A stretch of DNA of 35,242 nt from Methanobacteriota archaeon (GTDB lineage Archaea; Thermoplasmatota; Poseidoniia; Poseidoniales; Poseidoniaceae). The stretch is from contig PSPT01000008.1 of NCBI GenBank assembly GCA_004195635.1, forward strand, positions 127,481-162,722, given 5' to 3'. The notes below the pieces were generated by a model. It had not been told where the DNA came from. It ran no database searches and saw only the letters and a list, made by a program, of their open reading frames with translations. Every line of letters begins with the position of its first letter. Within the stretch, counting starts at the first letter, position 1. Shown here one piece after another: positions 7,713-16,660 of the stretch. A program made the position numbers and the translations under genes.

Positions 7713-9929
7713 CTAGAAACGTGGGGTGTCATCGAAATATTGCACTTCAACTGATGACTTTGAGGTTTCACTTTGTGAATGAAGGAGATTATGTGAGTTG
7801 TGAGGAATCTGCTGCATTGTTGGAGAATAATGTTGTGCAGCCGGAGAGTAATTTGTGTATCCACCTTGCGGTACCACTTCTGAATGTCCGCCCTTATCTC
7901 CTTCACTTTCTTTTCGTGCAATGCCTAACAAGACCCATAATGCAGTAAGGCTGCAGACAATTAGGAGCATTGTAGAGGGAGTACGTATTATTGAGAGAAT
8001 ATCTCCTGAACCCTCTATTGCTTCCCCCGTTAATGTTATGTCAATTGAATATGAATTACCGTTGGTGTCAGATAATACCACCTCTCCTCTAGCAATCATT
8101 CCATTTGAAAGTAAGCCATTGGGTTCTATTTCTAATACCAATTCATCGCCTTCAACTAACGTAGCAACATCTGATGTTGAAGCGATACGGGAAAGGGCAC
8201 CTTCAATACTGATGCGATATTCTCTTGACACAGGTCCTTCAATGCCAATAGGTATTGAAATTGTTGAAGGATTTAATATTGGTACATTACTACTATACTC
8301 AGTAGCAGTTGGCTCGTTTCCTACTGCGAACCAAGGCACAAAGTAGTCAATACTTGGACCATCGCCACATGAGATATTGCCTGCTATTGTTCCCTTTTGT
8401 TCATGTAAAGCAACCCCGCTCCAAACTAAAGTGAAAGTTGCTTCCTGCCCCGCAGATACAACTCCTGTTTGTGATTCCGGTGAAAATGGACGGCCATCAG
8501 AGGAAGTTAAGTCAATTATTGGCTGACAATCAACTTCGGTTTGCAAGTACAATTGCACAGATTCCCCTGGGAGTACAACTAATTTCTCATCGAGGAAACC
8601 TGATGAAAAGGAAGGAGAGCAATTCTCGCTACTCAAGATCAATTGCACACCGCCCGAAGATAATGATTCGACAATACTGATTTGCCAATCAACTAATTTT
8701 CCAAAACGATTTCTTATTTGAACTCCTTGATTCCCCAAGGAATCACCAACTTGGAAAGTATCACCGGAAGAACCATCATCAACTCCTCTTATTAATCCGT
8801 CATCTTGGTCGGCCTCAATTACTTTTAACCAAGCATCACGAGAATCAGTATTGACTAAATTGCGTTCAAAACCATCGACATTATCGTTTTGAATACTGAC
8901 CAAAGTACCTTCACCTGGAAGACGCGAGTCAAAGCCACTTTTATCTCGATACTCCAGCCATAACCATTCGCCATCGGACAATTCAATACGGTGTGCACTA
9001 CGGAAGGATGCTGAATTTTGCGGTTGTAAATTAATTGAAATATTAGCACAGGATTGCACAGTTGGCCAATTCACGGTTTCAGTGTAACGTTCAAGCCCCA
9101 ACAAGTCCATCGTTGCCGCCATCGGCAATCCCGGAATGGCACCATTACCATTCCAGTTACCACTTGCCATCAAATCCCATTCACCAACTCCATTCCATGG
9201 GTCAGCGCGAAATTGGTCATGGACCGAATACAAATCAAGAGCCCCCAATTGATGAAGCATTTCATGATAAATAGTTCCACGATAATTTGTTGACCTCAAA
9301 CTAGCCATTGTATAATGTTCTACGGTCAAACCGCCGCCCACATCTATCGGTTCCAATAGTGGGCCAAAGTGAGACCAAATACGGTCGCTACCACCGTTGT
9401 CCTCCTGTGGTTTACTGGTATGCAAAATGAGGAAGCGGTCGACAACTCCGTCGTCATCCAAATCAAATATTGACCAATCTATTTCATCACTCAAATCAAT
9501 GACTACTTGACTTGCCAAGGTGGAAGGGCCATCACTACCACTCTCACCTATGTCTCGAGTATCACCTGAATCACGTCCGTAATATGAAATCGGATTTGAT
9601 GCGCGTATTTCATCGGGATAAAAAGTGAGTGAGAGATTGACTGAATCTCCAGAAAGTTGCGAAATAAACTCAAGCAGTCCATAGTCACCGCTCAAGAGGT
9701 TCTCGGCTTGAGTGACATCAAGTCCTGGCGAAGCTGGTTTAGAGTCAAAGTCAACAACAACGATTAACCATGACTCATTTTCTTGGAAACCAACAAGACT
9801 TTCATTCTCAATAACTGGGGTTGGTTGGAAATCATCTAACCACCCATTTACTACATCTGGATTTAGATATCCAAATACACCAACGCTGACAAGCAGGAAG
9901 GCGGCGGGGATGGCAAACACCGGACGCAT
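7713..9929 (-). CDS. Secreted M6-family (immune inhibitor A-like) metalloprotease, membrane-anchored
   Basis: A 738-residue zinc peptidase acting outside the cell. It has an N-terminal signal/anchor (residues 5-21), then the M6 peptidase domain with a Ca-site-like segment (FDLDDDGVVDRFLILHTS, about 155-172). The zinc motif HEMLHQLGALD (H222, E223, H226, D232) is followed by the Met-turn region WDLMASGNWNG (251-261). Beta-rich domains with several cysteines follow. A C-terminal membrane helix (TMLLIVCSLTALWVLLGIA, about 655-675) leads into a polar Gln/Ser/Tyr-rich tail. Many N-x-S/T sequons agree with a glycosylated surface protein. The start has GGAGAGGG upstream. It lies 41 bases after the TatC fusion, so co-transcription and Tat-linked export are possible, but no twin-arginine motif is visible at its N-terminus. 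Confidence 0.88.
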   Translation of the reverse strand: MRPVFAIPAAFLLVSVGVFGYLNPDVVNGWLDDFQPTPVIENESLVGFQENESWLIVVVDFDSKPASPGLDVTQAENLLSGDYGLLEFISQLSGDSVNLSLTFYPDEIRASNPISYYGRDSGDTRDIGESGSDGPSTLASQVVIDLSDEIDWSIFDLDDDGVVDRFLILHTSKPQEDNGGSDRIWSHFGPLLEPIDVGGGLTVEHYTMASLRSTNYRGTIYHEMLHQLGALDLYSVHDQFRADPWNGVGEWDLMASGNWNGNGAIPGLPMAATMDLLGLERYTETVNWPTVQSCANISINLQPQNSASFRSAHRIELSDGEWLWLEYRDKSGFDSRLPGEGTLVSIQNDNVDGFERNLVNTDSRDAWLKVIEADQDDGLIRGVDDGSSGDTFQVGDSLGNQGVQIRNRFGKLVDWQISIVESLSSGGVQLILSSENCSPSFSSGFLDEKLVVLPGESVQLYLQTEVDCQPIIDLTSSDGRPFSPESQTGVVSAGQEATFTLVWSGVALHEQKGTIAGNISCGDGPSIDYFVPWFAVGNEPTATEYSSNVPILNPSTISIPIGIEGPVSREYRISIEGALSRIASTSDVATLVEGDELVLEIEPNGLLSNGMIARGEVVLSDTNGNSYSIDITLTGEAIEGSGDILSIIRTPSTMLLIVCSLTALWVLLGIARKESEGDKGGHSEVVPQGGYTNYSPAAQHYSPTMQQIPHNSHNLLHSQSETSKSSVEVQYFDDTPRF

Positions 9930-9970
9930 TGAATATCCCTCTCCTATTATCCCCCTTCAATGATTGGGCA

Positions 9971-11341
9971 TTAAGTACTCATATTATCAACATCAATTAG
10001 CGTCCAACCATTTTCACTAGCAAGAATTTTTATTTTATCATTGACCTTACTTGAACCAGGCATGAAATAATGATTTGGAGAGAGGACTAAGCCCCACGGT
10101 ATGTCTGATCCCTTTGTGGAATAGTAAAGATGAGTAAGCCCATGTTGATTATTAGAGGAGGAAAGTGCTTGCAGTGTGGAAAGTTGGCGCTGGCGGACCC
10201 CATGTGCGGTCCATGGGTTAACTTGCGCATCGAGTGCTAATTTATATTCAATGGCCGGATTAGCAGCAGGCATTGGTCTAGCAGTTATTGATTTTAAAGC
10301 ATTTAAACCAGATAAATTAATCGCCAATATGGCAAAACTATCCTGTAGATTAAAAGGCAAAGGAGTTCCATCACAACCGACAATTTTTACATCCGTCCAA
10401 CGTTCATCCCTTACTCTTTCCAGAAGTAAATCACGCTCGACTGGTGAGGTGCACAGAGAGTGGGCCTTGTGACCAGTAGTTCCACTGGGAATGACGGAAA
10501 GGGGCATTTGTGGGCACACACCACTGCAACTGCAATCAATTAATCCGATTCTACGAAGTGCACCTTCTGCATCCAAAATACCCCTTCCAAATTCTAACCC
10601 GCCATTCGGACCATCGTTATTGGCAAATGGCCGTAAAGTCAATTCAACAAATAGGGCAGCCAAAGCAATGGTTATCAGCCGAACTCCTGAAAGTGTTTCG
10701 GGAATAATTAGCCAAAGCAAACCTAGGAGAAAGCCATGCACTCGTAAGCGCCACCATGATGCAGTGTGAGATGTAAGTAAGCCGGTAACACCGGCTACGG
10801 CCACTGCAATGATAGCCAATAATATTAGTAATTCTACCCACGCGATAGTAAGAGTAATCCTCAGTAGTTCGGCTGCATCATATCGGGCAACTAAGCCGCT
10901 GGTTAGGTTTTGTTGATGGCCAAAGGCAAATATTTTTGGCAATGCAAAAAACATCGTAAGGTAAACCAATAATACTCCCGAAATGGATGTAAATGTAATA
11001 AATTTGCGCAACCATAGGCGCTCACGAGGAAGCAATCCGGGGGAGGCAAAGCGATTAAATTGCCACATTATTACCGGCATTGAAGTGAATACTGAGAGCA
11101 TGAAAATAAGCATCCATCTAGTCGATATCCATGCGCTCGGGTCAAAAACTACCATGCATTCCTGATAATTACATGGAACTATTATGCTCAAATAGGTGTC
11201 CAATAATTCATCAGCCCTTAACCACCAAAATGCAGAGGTAATCACCAGTGTGAGAAGTATCAAAGCACCCCGAGCGGCAAATTCATCAAAATGTTGATCG
11301 GTTGGGCGAGTTTTATCTTCAGCCAAATGCAATACAGGCAT
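9971..11341 (-). CDS. tatC: TatC-like translocase subunit fused to a cysteine-motif C-terminal domain
   Basis: TatC is the receptor of the twin-arginine pathway that exports folded proteins. Residues about 15-245 carry six hydrophobic segments with TatC landmarks: HFDEFAARGALILL at the N-terminus, WMLIFMLSVFTSMPVIMWQFNRFASPGLLPRERLW (first cytoplasmic loop, matching the APxLxxxER motif with its Glu), FFALPKIFAFG, and a late IIPETLSGVRLITI segment. After the last helix there is an unusual soluble extension of about 210 residues. It starts with GALRRIGLIDCSCSGVCPQMP, has further cysteines (SLCTSP, IVGCDG), and ends with alpha/beta-like segments. Standard TatC ends shortly after helix six. The start follows a G-rich site (GGGGGGATTCTAGACAATG). 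Neighbours are the CxCH membrane protein upstream and the M6 protease downstream. Confidence 0.75.
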   Translation of the reverse strand: MPVLHLAEDKTRPTDQHFDEFAARGALILLTLVITSAFWWLRADELLDTYLSIIVPCNYQECMVVFDPSAWISTRWMLIFMLSVFTSMPVIMWQFNRFASPGLLPRERLWLRKFITFTSISGVLLVYLTMFFALPKIFAFGHQQNLTSGLVARYDAAELLRITLTIAWVELLILLAIIAVAVAGVTGLLTSHTASWWRLRVHGFLLGLLWLIIPETLSGVRLITIALAALFVELTLRPFANNDGPNGGLEFGRGILDAEGALRRIGLIDCSCSGVCPQMPLSVIPSGTTGHKAHSLCTSPVERDLLLERVRDERWTDVKIVGCDGTPLPFNLQDSFAILAINLSGLNALKSITARPMPAANPAIEYKLALDAQVNPWTAHGVRQRQLSTLQALSSSNNQHGLTHLYYSTKGSDIPWGLVLSPNHYFMPGSSKVNDKIKILASENGWTLIDVDNMST

Positions 11342-11394
11342 TGTCTAGAATCCCCCCCTAATAGGGAAAGGGAAGGAGGGCATTGTGTCGCACC

Positions 11395-12354
11395 TCAGAG
11401 CATGTCTTTTACTTCAACAGGAGCACGCGCTTGTACTACTGTTCGGTAAACACCGTAGGCACAAAGGAAGGCTAGGAAACCTGTAACCAAATAATAACCC
11501 CATCCCCAATCGTCTAGAATAAAGTTTAGAGTTGCGTAAAGGAAGATTAGCCCTAAGACGCCGCGGCGAATTCCTTGAGGTACTGCCAAAGATTTGTCGA
11601 GATGAGGAGGTCCACCGCCAAACTTACTTTCATAAAAGTCACGTTGGAAAATGGCGCCAACGAGAAGAATGGCAAGAGATGGCCAAAAGTATAGATTGCC
11701 CTGAGTGAAGAATTTTCCAGCCATTTCATCTTGATGTGTTTGCTCAATTGCTTCGAGGCTCTCTTCAACGACAAACAAAGATTGGTAATCACCAACTGCA
11801 ATTGTACGTAATGCTAGTTCCTCTCCTTCCGGATTTGTTCCAGCACCAGGTGCTGAAATCATAAAGGAAAGAATATTCCAGTGATCAGATTCATCGTTTG
11901 CGCCACTACCGTCAACAGCATTACCAACAAGGGTGAAGGCAATATTACCAGAATCTGATGCAGGTGCTGTCCAAGGAATAACCCAATCATTACCGATTGA
12001 ACTCTGAGAAATAGCAGTAGGTTCATCATCAACTGAGCGAACTCCGGTGCCATCGGAATTGAAGGAGCCAACGCCACCATCCCAAAGCAAAAAGCCGCCT
12101 TGTGAAGATTCAGCAGTGGAAATGTGAATCGTCAAATTATAGGTTGTTCCGACCTCATAAGCATGTGGAACACCACTTACCATAACAACTACACTTGGCG
12201 AGGGGACACCGCCTCCGTGGCACGAACAACCCTCATTTATGGTAAGACTTCCATCCTCTCCCCAAGGAGGTCCTCCGGAACTAGCCCACGACGGGGCTGA
12301 AAGCATAATCGCCAGCAATAGAACGATTCCTGCGCGAGTGATGGTCTTACTCAT
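11395..12354 (-). CDS. Exported membrane protein with CxCH haem-like motif (choice-of-anchor V-like domain)
   Basis: A 319-residue protein with a clear signal peptide (residues 1-24, cut near SWA-SSGG). The mature N-terminus is GGPPWGEDG, then C43-S-C45-H46 (EGCSCHGGG) and a beta-rich domain with GFLLW and WTAP segments. This layout resembles the 'choice-of-anchor V' domain found in bacterial exported proteins, in which a CxxCH motif occupies this place. Here one residue is missing between the cysteines. The C-terminal 100 residues contain about three membrane helices (FWPSLAILLVGAIF, LGLIFLYATLNFIL, YYLVTGFLAFLCAYGVY) and end in the cytoplasm. The start has GGTGAGG upstream. It lies between pntB and tatC on the same strand. 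A haem or metal role is an inference. Confidence 0.65.
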   Translation of the reverse strand: MSKTITRAGIVLLLAIMLSAPSWASSGGPPWGEDGSLTINEGCSCHGGGVPSPSVVVMVSGVPHAYEVGTTYNLTIHISTAESSQGGFLLWDGGVGSFNSDGTGVRSVDDEPTAISQSSIGNDWVIPWTAPASDSGNIAFTLVGNAVDGSGANDESDHWNILSFMISAPGAGTNPEGEELALRTIAVGDYQSLFVVEESLEAIEQTHQDEMAGKFFTQGNLYFWPSLAILLVGAIFQRDFYESKFGGGPPHLDKSLAVPQGIRRGVLGLIFLYATLNFILDDWGWGYYLVTGFLAFLCAYGVYRTVVQARAPVEVKDML

Positions 12355-12413
12355 GTCCTCACCTATAGTTGCTCCACTTTGGCTTAATCCTTAACCGTTT
12401 CACTGGAGGTTGT

Positions 12414-13856
12414 TCACAGTTCCTTAATTGCTGCGTTAAGTTGGGTCATCATTTCCTTACCGTCACCGAACAACATCATTGTCTTATCTTCATAGAAAAG
12501 GTCATTGTCAACACCGGCATACCCTACCGACAAACTGCGCTTAATGAAAACAATAGAGCGAGCCTTGTCACAATCCATAATTGGCATTCCTGCGAGAGGG
12601 CCTTCATCACTGCGTGCAGCAGGATTAACGGTGTCATTTGCACCAACGATAATACACATATCACAATCGGGGAATTCGGGATTAATCTCATCCATTTCAA
12701 TTAACTGCTCATAGGGTACATTTGCCTCGGCGAGTAGAACATTCATGTGACCGGGCATTCTTCCGGCAACCGGGTGAATTGCATACTTGACTTCGGTTTC
12801 AAACTTTGCAGCCATAAGGTCAGCGAATGCCTTAACCTGATGCTGGGCTTGGCTAACGGCCATACCATATCCTGGCACAATGATAATATTTTGAGCACCA
12901 TCAGCCATCATTGCAACTTCATCAGCATCACTACCCATCTTTGTGCGAGTAACTGTTTCTTTAGTTGAACCACCAAAGGATTTGAACAAGACATCAAGCA
13001 ATGTTCGGTTCATTGCCTTACACATAATGAAAGTGAGAATAAGACCGCTTGCACCAACCAATGAGCCGGCGATAATAAGCACACTATTACCGATGATAAA
13101 TCCAGTGAAGGCAGCGGCAATTCCAGAAAGGGAATTGAGTAAACTAACAACAACAGGCATATCAGCACCACCAATTGGAATAACTATGAGAATACCCAAG
13201 AGAGAGGAAAGTCCGACAATTGCCCAAACATAATCAGTATTGCCTGGCTCAATTGCAGAGAGGTAAATCAAAGCGAAAACTGCAAAAAGCAAAATTACTT
13301 TGATTGGATTTAACCAAGTAGGACCCCATGTAGGTGTACGTATCCACTTGCCAAAGATTGTGACTCCACCCTTTAATTTGTACATTGCCAGTATACTTCC
13401 GGATAATGTCATCCAACCAACTAATGATGACAAACCAATTGCAATCCAAATAACCCAAAGAGTAAGTGGGTCGGAAGGTATTCCTGTTGCGGGGTCTGAA
13501 GAACCAACATTAATTCTTTCAAGAGCCTCTGACAAAGCCACAAGTGCGCTTGCAGCACCACCAAATCCATTGAAAAGAGCGACTAATTCCGGCATCCCAG
13601 TCATTTGAACACGGACAGCCATGATATATCCTATTAGAGAACCAATAATGAGGCCACCTCCGATGAATTCCCAACCAATAATACCAGTTTCGACCTCCAA
13701 TTTAACAAGAGTCGTGATAATTGCTAACCCCATTCCCATCATACCAAATTGGTTTCCCTTGGGTGCGGTTCGCGGATGCCCTAGTTTCTTTAGACCTAGA
13801 ATGAATAGGGCGGCAGAGAATAGGTAACCAATGTCGATATATGCTGCATCTATCAT
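12414..13856 (-). CDS. pntB: NAD(P) transhydrogenase subunit beta
   Basis: Part of the proton-pumping transhydrogenase that drives hydride transfer from NADH to NADP+. The 480-residue protein has about eight to nine membrane helices in its first 290 residues (IDIGYLFSAALFILGLKKLG onward, including the GGAASALVALSEAL and GLSSLVGWMTLSGS blocks). The C-terminal NADP(H)-binding domain III follows, with IIIVPGYGMAVSQAQH, HPVAGRMPGHMNVLLAEANVPY, and IVGANDTVNPAA, all typical. The ATG at 13856 is chosen because it overlaps the end of pntAb (TGA then ATG within five bases) and has GGGAGGTG upstream. A longer frame from 13886 would overlap pntAb. It is the third gene of the pnt operon. Confidence 0.95.
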   Translation of the reverse strand: MIDAAYIDIGYLFSAALFILGLKKLGHPRTAPKGNQFGMMGMGLAIITTLVKLEVETGIIGWEFIGGGLIIGSLIGYIMAVRVQMTGMPELVALFNGFGGAASALVALSEALERINVGSSDPATGIPSDPLTLWVIWIAIGLSSLVGWMTLSGSILAMYKLKGGVTIFGKWIRTPTWGPTWLNPIKVILLFAVFALIYLSAIEPGNTDYVWAIVGLSSLLGILIVIPIGGADMPVVVSLLNSLSGIAAAFTGFIIGNSVLIIAGSLVGASGLILTFIMCKAMNRTLLDVLFKSFGGSTKETVTRTKMGSDADEVAMMADGAQNIIIVPGYGMAVSQAQHQVKAFADLMAAKFETEVKYAIHPVAGRMPGHMNVLLAEANVPYEQLIEMDEINPEFPDCDMCIIVGANDTVNPAARSDEGPLAGMPIMDCDKARSIVFIKRSLSVGYAGVDNDLFYEDKTMMLFGDGKEMMTQLNAAIKEL

Positions 13857-13857
13857 T

Positions 13858-14175
13858 TCAGGCACCTCCCTTTCTTCTACCTGCAATCATATTTAGCATG
13901 CGATTTGTAACTGCAAAACCGCCGATAACGTTAATCATAGCCAAAATAAGAGCGATGAAGGCAAGCCAAACTGAAAGTGGATTGCCATCGGAATTGAAAG
14001 CAACATTTGACAGGATAAGTGCACCAACTACGCTGATTCCAGAAATTGCGTTTGCACCGCTCATCAAAGGTGTGTGAAGGAGAGATGGAACCTTTGTAAT
14101 TAATTCAAATCCCAAAAAGATGGTCAATACAAATAGAGTAATGCTACCAATTAAACTTGTAATTTCAACAATCAT
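13858..14175 (-). CDS. pntAb: NAD(P) transhydrogenase membrane subunit alpha-2
   Basis: The 105-residue membrane piece of the alpha subunit, encoded separately as in three-subunit transhydrogenases such as that of Rhodospirillum. It has three hydrophobic helices (ITSLIGSITLFVLTIFLGFELI, GISVVGALILSNVAF, VWLAFIALILAMINVIGGFAVTNRML) and the family signature KVPSLLHTPLMSGANAISGI, which contributes to the proton path. It overlaps the end of pntAa by four bases (ATGA) and is followed at once by pntB, so translation of the three is probably coupled. Confidence 0.94.
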   Translation of the reverse strand: MIVEITSLIGSITLFVLTIFLGFELITKVPSLLHTPLMSGANAISGISVVGALILSNVAFNSDGNPLSVWLAFIALILAMINVIGGFAVTNRMLNMIAGRRKGGA

Positions 14176-15350
14176 TCAATCACCCCCGCAAGACGGGTTT
14201 GCTTAGGATGAATTTTTCCGTCCTTACAAATCAAAACGCCGCCCATGCCGTTTACGTAAAAATCGCTACCTTCAGGCGACCCTACCAAAATAGCGTCCTC
14301 CTCGGAAATTGCGAAAGTGCCTTCCTTGTCTACTAAACTGTTGACAAAAGTTGTAATATTGTTGCTATAGAGCATGGAGGCAGTGTTGGCCAAAGTGGTA
14401 GGTAGAGTTTCAACGCCGATGATAGTCACGCCGTCAACCACGACGATTTCGCCGGGTACTGTTACCTCACAATTACCGCCTACATCCGCATTCATGTCGA
14501 CCACAACTGCTCCAGGCTTGAAGTTCTTAATTGCACTAGCAGGGACTGTAATTGGTGCAGGTCTTCCAAAGATGCGAGCGGTGGTAATTATTACATCAGC
14601 ATCCTTGGCTACATCACATACAGTGTCGTTTACTTTTTGGATGAATTCGGGAGTTAGTGGTTTTGCATATCCAGATTCATCCTCAAAATCATCCATTCCC
14701 TCAACTTCTATGAAACGCCCACCGACAGACTCTATTTGTTCGGCGGCTGTCTTGCGAACATCAGAAGCATATACTATTGCACCAAGACGCTTTGCAGTTG
14801 CAATTGCTTGCAAACCAGCAACGCCGCTGCCCATGATAACAAACTTAGCAGGACGGATGGTACCAGCAGAAGTAGTCATCATTGGGATTCCACGAGAAAC
14901 ATGGGCTGCACCGAGGAGTACTGCTTTGTAACCGGCTAAGTTATCTTGACTAGAATTGACATCCATTGCCTGGGCACGTGAAAGACGACGAGGGATCATA
15001 TCCATTGACATTAAGGTAATCCCTGCATCCATAATCGCTTTGACTTGAGTAGAATTACGGAAGGGATCGCTAACACAAATTAGGATTTGGCCCTCTTTCA
15101 TTTCGGAATAATCTGGAACTCGTATTGTTGCTACTATTTCACATGACAATGCATCTGCGGCCGAGCCAATTGTTGCACCTTTCTCCTCGTACATACTGTC
15201 GGGATAATTTGCTGCTGCCCCGGCACCTTTTTCAATAACAACCTCGTAACCTTTCTTGGCTAATTTTGTAAGCGAATTAGGGACAATAGCAACTCTTGTC
15301 TCGCCTGATGACTCTTTTGGCACTCCAATTTTCATGACTTTCACACTCAT
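14172..15350 (-). CDS. pntAa: NAD(P) transhydrogenase subunit alpha-1 (NAD-binding)
   Basis: The soluble NAD(H)-binding subunit, domain I of transhydrogenase. It has the alanine dehydrogenase/PNT N-terminal domain (MKIGVPKESSGETRVAIVP, GAGAAANYPDSMYEEKGA) and the Rossmann domain with FVIMGSGVAGLQAIATAKRLGA and YASDVRK. Later segments GAVVVDMNADVGGNCE and the catalytic-loop-like SSQDNLAGYKAVL also fit. The frame is open to 15461 but the upstream part looks non-coding; ATG 15350 (MSVKVMKIG) or 15335 (MKIG) gives the normal N-terminus. It heads the pnt operon and is divergent from mdh across about 260 bases. Transhydrogenases of this type are uncommon in archaea, so bacterial ancestry is likely. 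Confidence 0.94.
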   Translation of the reverse strand: MSVKVMKIGVPKESSGETRVAIVPNSLTKLAKKGYEVVIEKGAGAAANYPDSMYEEKGATIGSAADALSCEIVATIRVPDYSEMKEGQILICVSDPFRNSTQVKAIMDAGITLMSMDMIPRRLSRAQAMDVNSSQDNLAGYKAVLLGAAHVSRGIPMMTTSAGTIRPAKFVIMGSGVAGLQAIATAKRLGAIVYASDVRKTAAEQIESVGGRFIEVEGMDDFEDESGYAKPLTPEFIQKVNDTVCDVAKDADVIITTARIFGRPAPITVPASAIKNFKPGAVVVDMNADVGGNCEVTVPGEIVVVDGVTIIGVETLPTTLANTASMLYSNNITTFVNSLVDKEGTFAISEEDAILVGSPEGSDFYVNGMGGVLICKDGKIHPKQTRLAGVIE

Positions 15351-15607
15351 TTTTTCAGCACAACACCCTTGGAGAGGGTTGACTGTTGAATCGCCCACAT
15401 GAAATCGGTTCTTGAACCCAACGCAAGTGCAATTTCCATACCTAATGCAAAATCTGCCCAAGAAATGTAAAAAAAAACCACTCGGATTTCAATAAATTAG
15501 TCTGGAGGAAAACACTGGATTATCTGATTATTGAGGCATTATTTCGTCAATGCTTTAGCGACGCAATTAAAGACATCCCGCGCTGCCCAACAGATGAAGG
15601 GAACACT

Positions 15608-16546
15608 ATGGCAAACGGCAGGAAAAAAATAGCGGTAATTGGAGCAGGAAATGTTGGGGCAACTTGTGCCTTTGTCTTGGCACAGAAAAAGCTCGGTGAT
15701 ATTGTAATGTTAGATATCTTTGAAGGATTTGCAAAGGGCAAGGCATTGGACATGAGCCAAGATGGACAGGTGCTAAACTATGATGGAAATATCACCGGCA
15801 CTGCAGATTACGCAGATATTGCTGGGTCTGATGTCGTCGTCGTAACCAGTGGATTTCCACGACAACCGGGGATGAGTAGAGAAGACCTCATCGGTAAGAA
15901 CGCTGAAATTGTAAAGCAAGTAGGAGAAGGGATTAGAGAGCACGCACCTAATGCAGTTATCATCATGGTGACCAACCCTCTTGACCTAATGACCTATCAT
16001 ATGTGGAAAGTGACCGGCTTCCCAAGTGAGAGAATCATCGGCCAAGCAGGAATATTAGATAGCGCCCGCATGACACACTTTGTCGCCAAGGCCGTCGGTT
16101 GTAACGAGGAAGATGTCAGTGCTATGGTCCTCGGTGGACACGGCGACACAATGGTTCCTCTGCCTCGATATACAACCTGTGGTGGTATTCCAATTACTGA
16201 ACTTCTTGATGCTGAGACAATAGATGCAATTAGCAAAAGAACCGCTGGTGGCGGCGGAGAAATCGTCAAGCTATTGGAACGCGGTTCTGCTTTTTACGCT
16301 CCAGGTTCAGCAGCAGCGATAATGGCTGAAGCTGTTCTAAATGACCGTAAGAGATTAATTCCTGCTTCCGCTTTCTTGAGTGGAGAATACGGCCTGAATG
16401 ATATTTTTATTGGAGTCCCAATCATTCTCGGTGCCAATGGTGTTGAGAAAATTCTTCAGTTGAACTTGTCTGAAGATGAATTGTCAAGCCTACAAGGTTC
16501 GGCAAACTTCTACAAGCAGCAACTCAAGGATATCCTTGGCTATTAA
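15608..16546 (+). CDS. mdh: Malate dehydrogenase (LDH-like family)
   Basis: Interconverts malate and oxaloacetate with NAD(H), in the TCA cycle. The 312-residue length is typical. Seen: the Rossmann motif IAVIGAGNVGAT (G12, G14, G17); an Asp after strand 2 (MLDIFEG, D36) that favours NAD over NADP; the substrate loop SGFPRQPGMSREDL with Arg at 85 and 91, which selects malate rather than lactate; VTNPLD; the DSAR segment (151-154); and GGHGDTMVPL with the catalytic His178. It is divergent from the pnt operon and followed by rmuC. Pairing with transhydrogenase makes sense for NADH to NADPH traffic, but regulation cannot be read here. Confidence 0.95.
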   Translation: MANGRKKIAVIGAGNVGATCAFVLAQKKLGDIVMLDIFEGFAKGKALDMSQDGQVLNYDGNITGTADYADIAGSDVVVVTSGFPRQPGMSREDLIGKNAEIVKQVGEGIREHAPNAVIIMVTNPLDLMTYHMWKVTGFPSERIIGQAGILDSARMTHFVAKAVGCNEEDVSAMVLGGHGDTMVPLPRYTTCGGIPITELLDAETIDAISKRTAGGGGEIVKLLERGSAFYAPGSAAAIMAEAVLNDRKRLIPASAFLSGEYGLNDIFIGVPIILGANGVEKILQLNLSEDELSSLQGSANFYKQQLKDILGY

Positions 16547-16660
16547 TCACAAGGATAGCAAAAAACAGGAATATATAGCATCGTGTCAATTGCGTGTGGA
16601 TCGGAGTCTGTAGGGTTTATAGGCGGTCGGCAATTTACCAACATTGTAAGAGGCATTGCT

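Noticed and set aside
14374-14931. 185-codon frame opposite pntAa
   Set aside because: Antisense shadow; the minus-strand gene has all family motifs.
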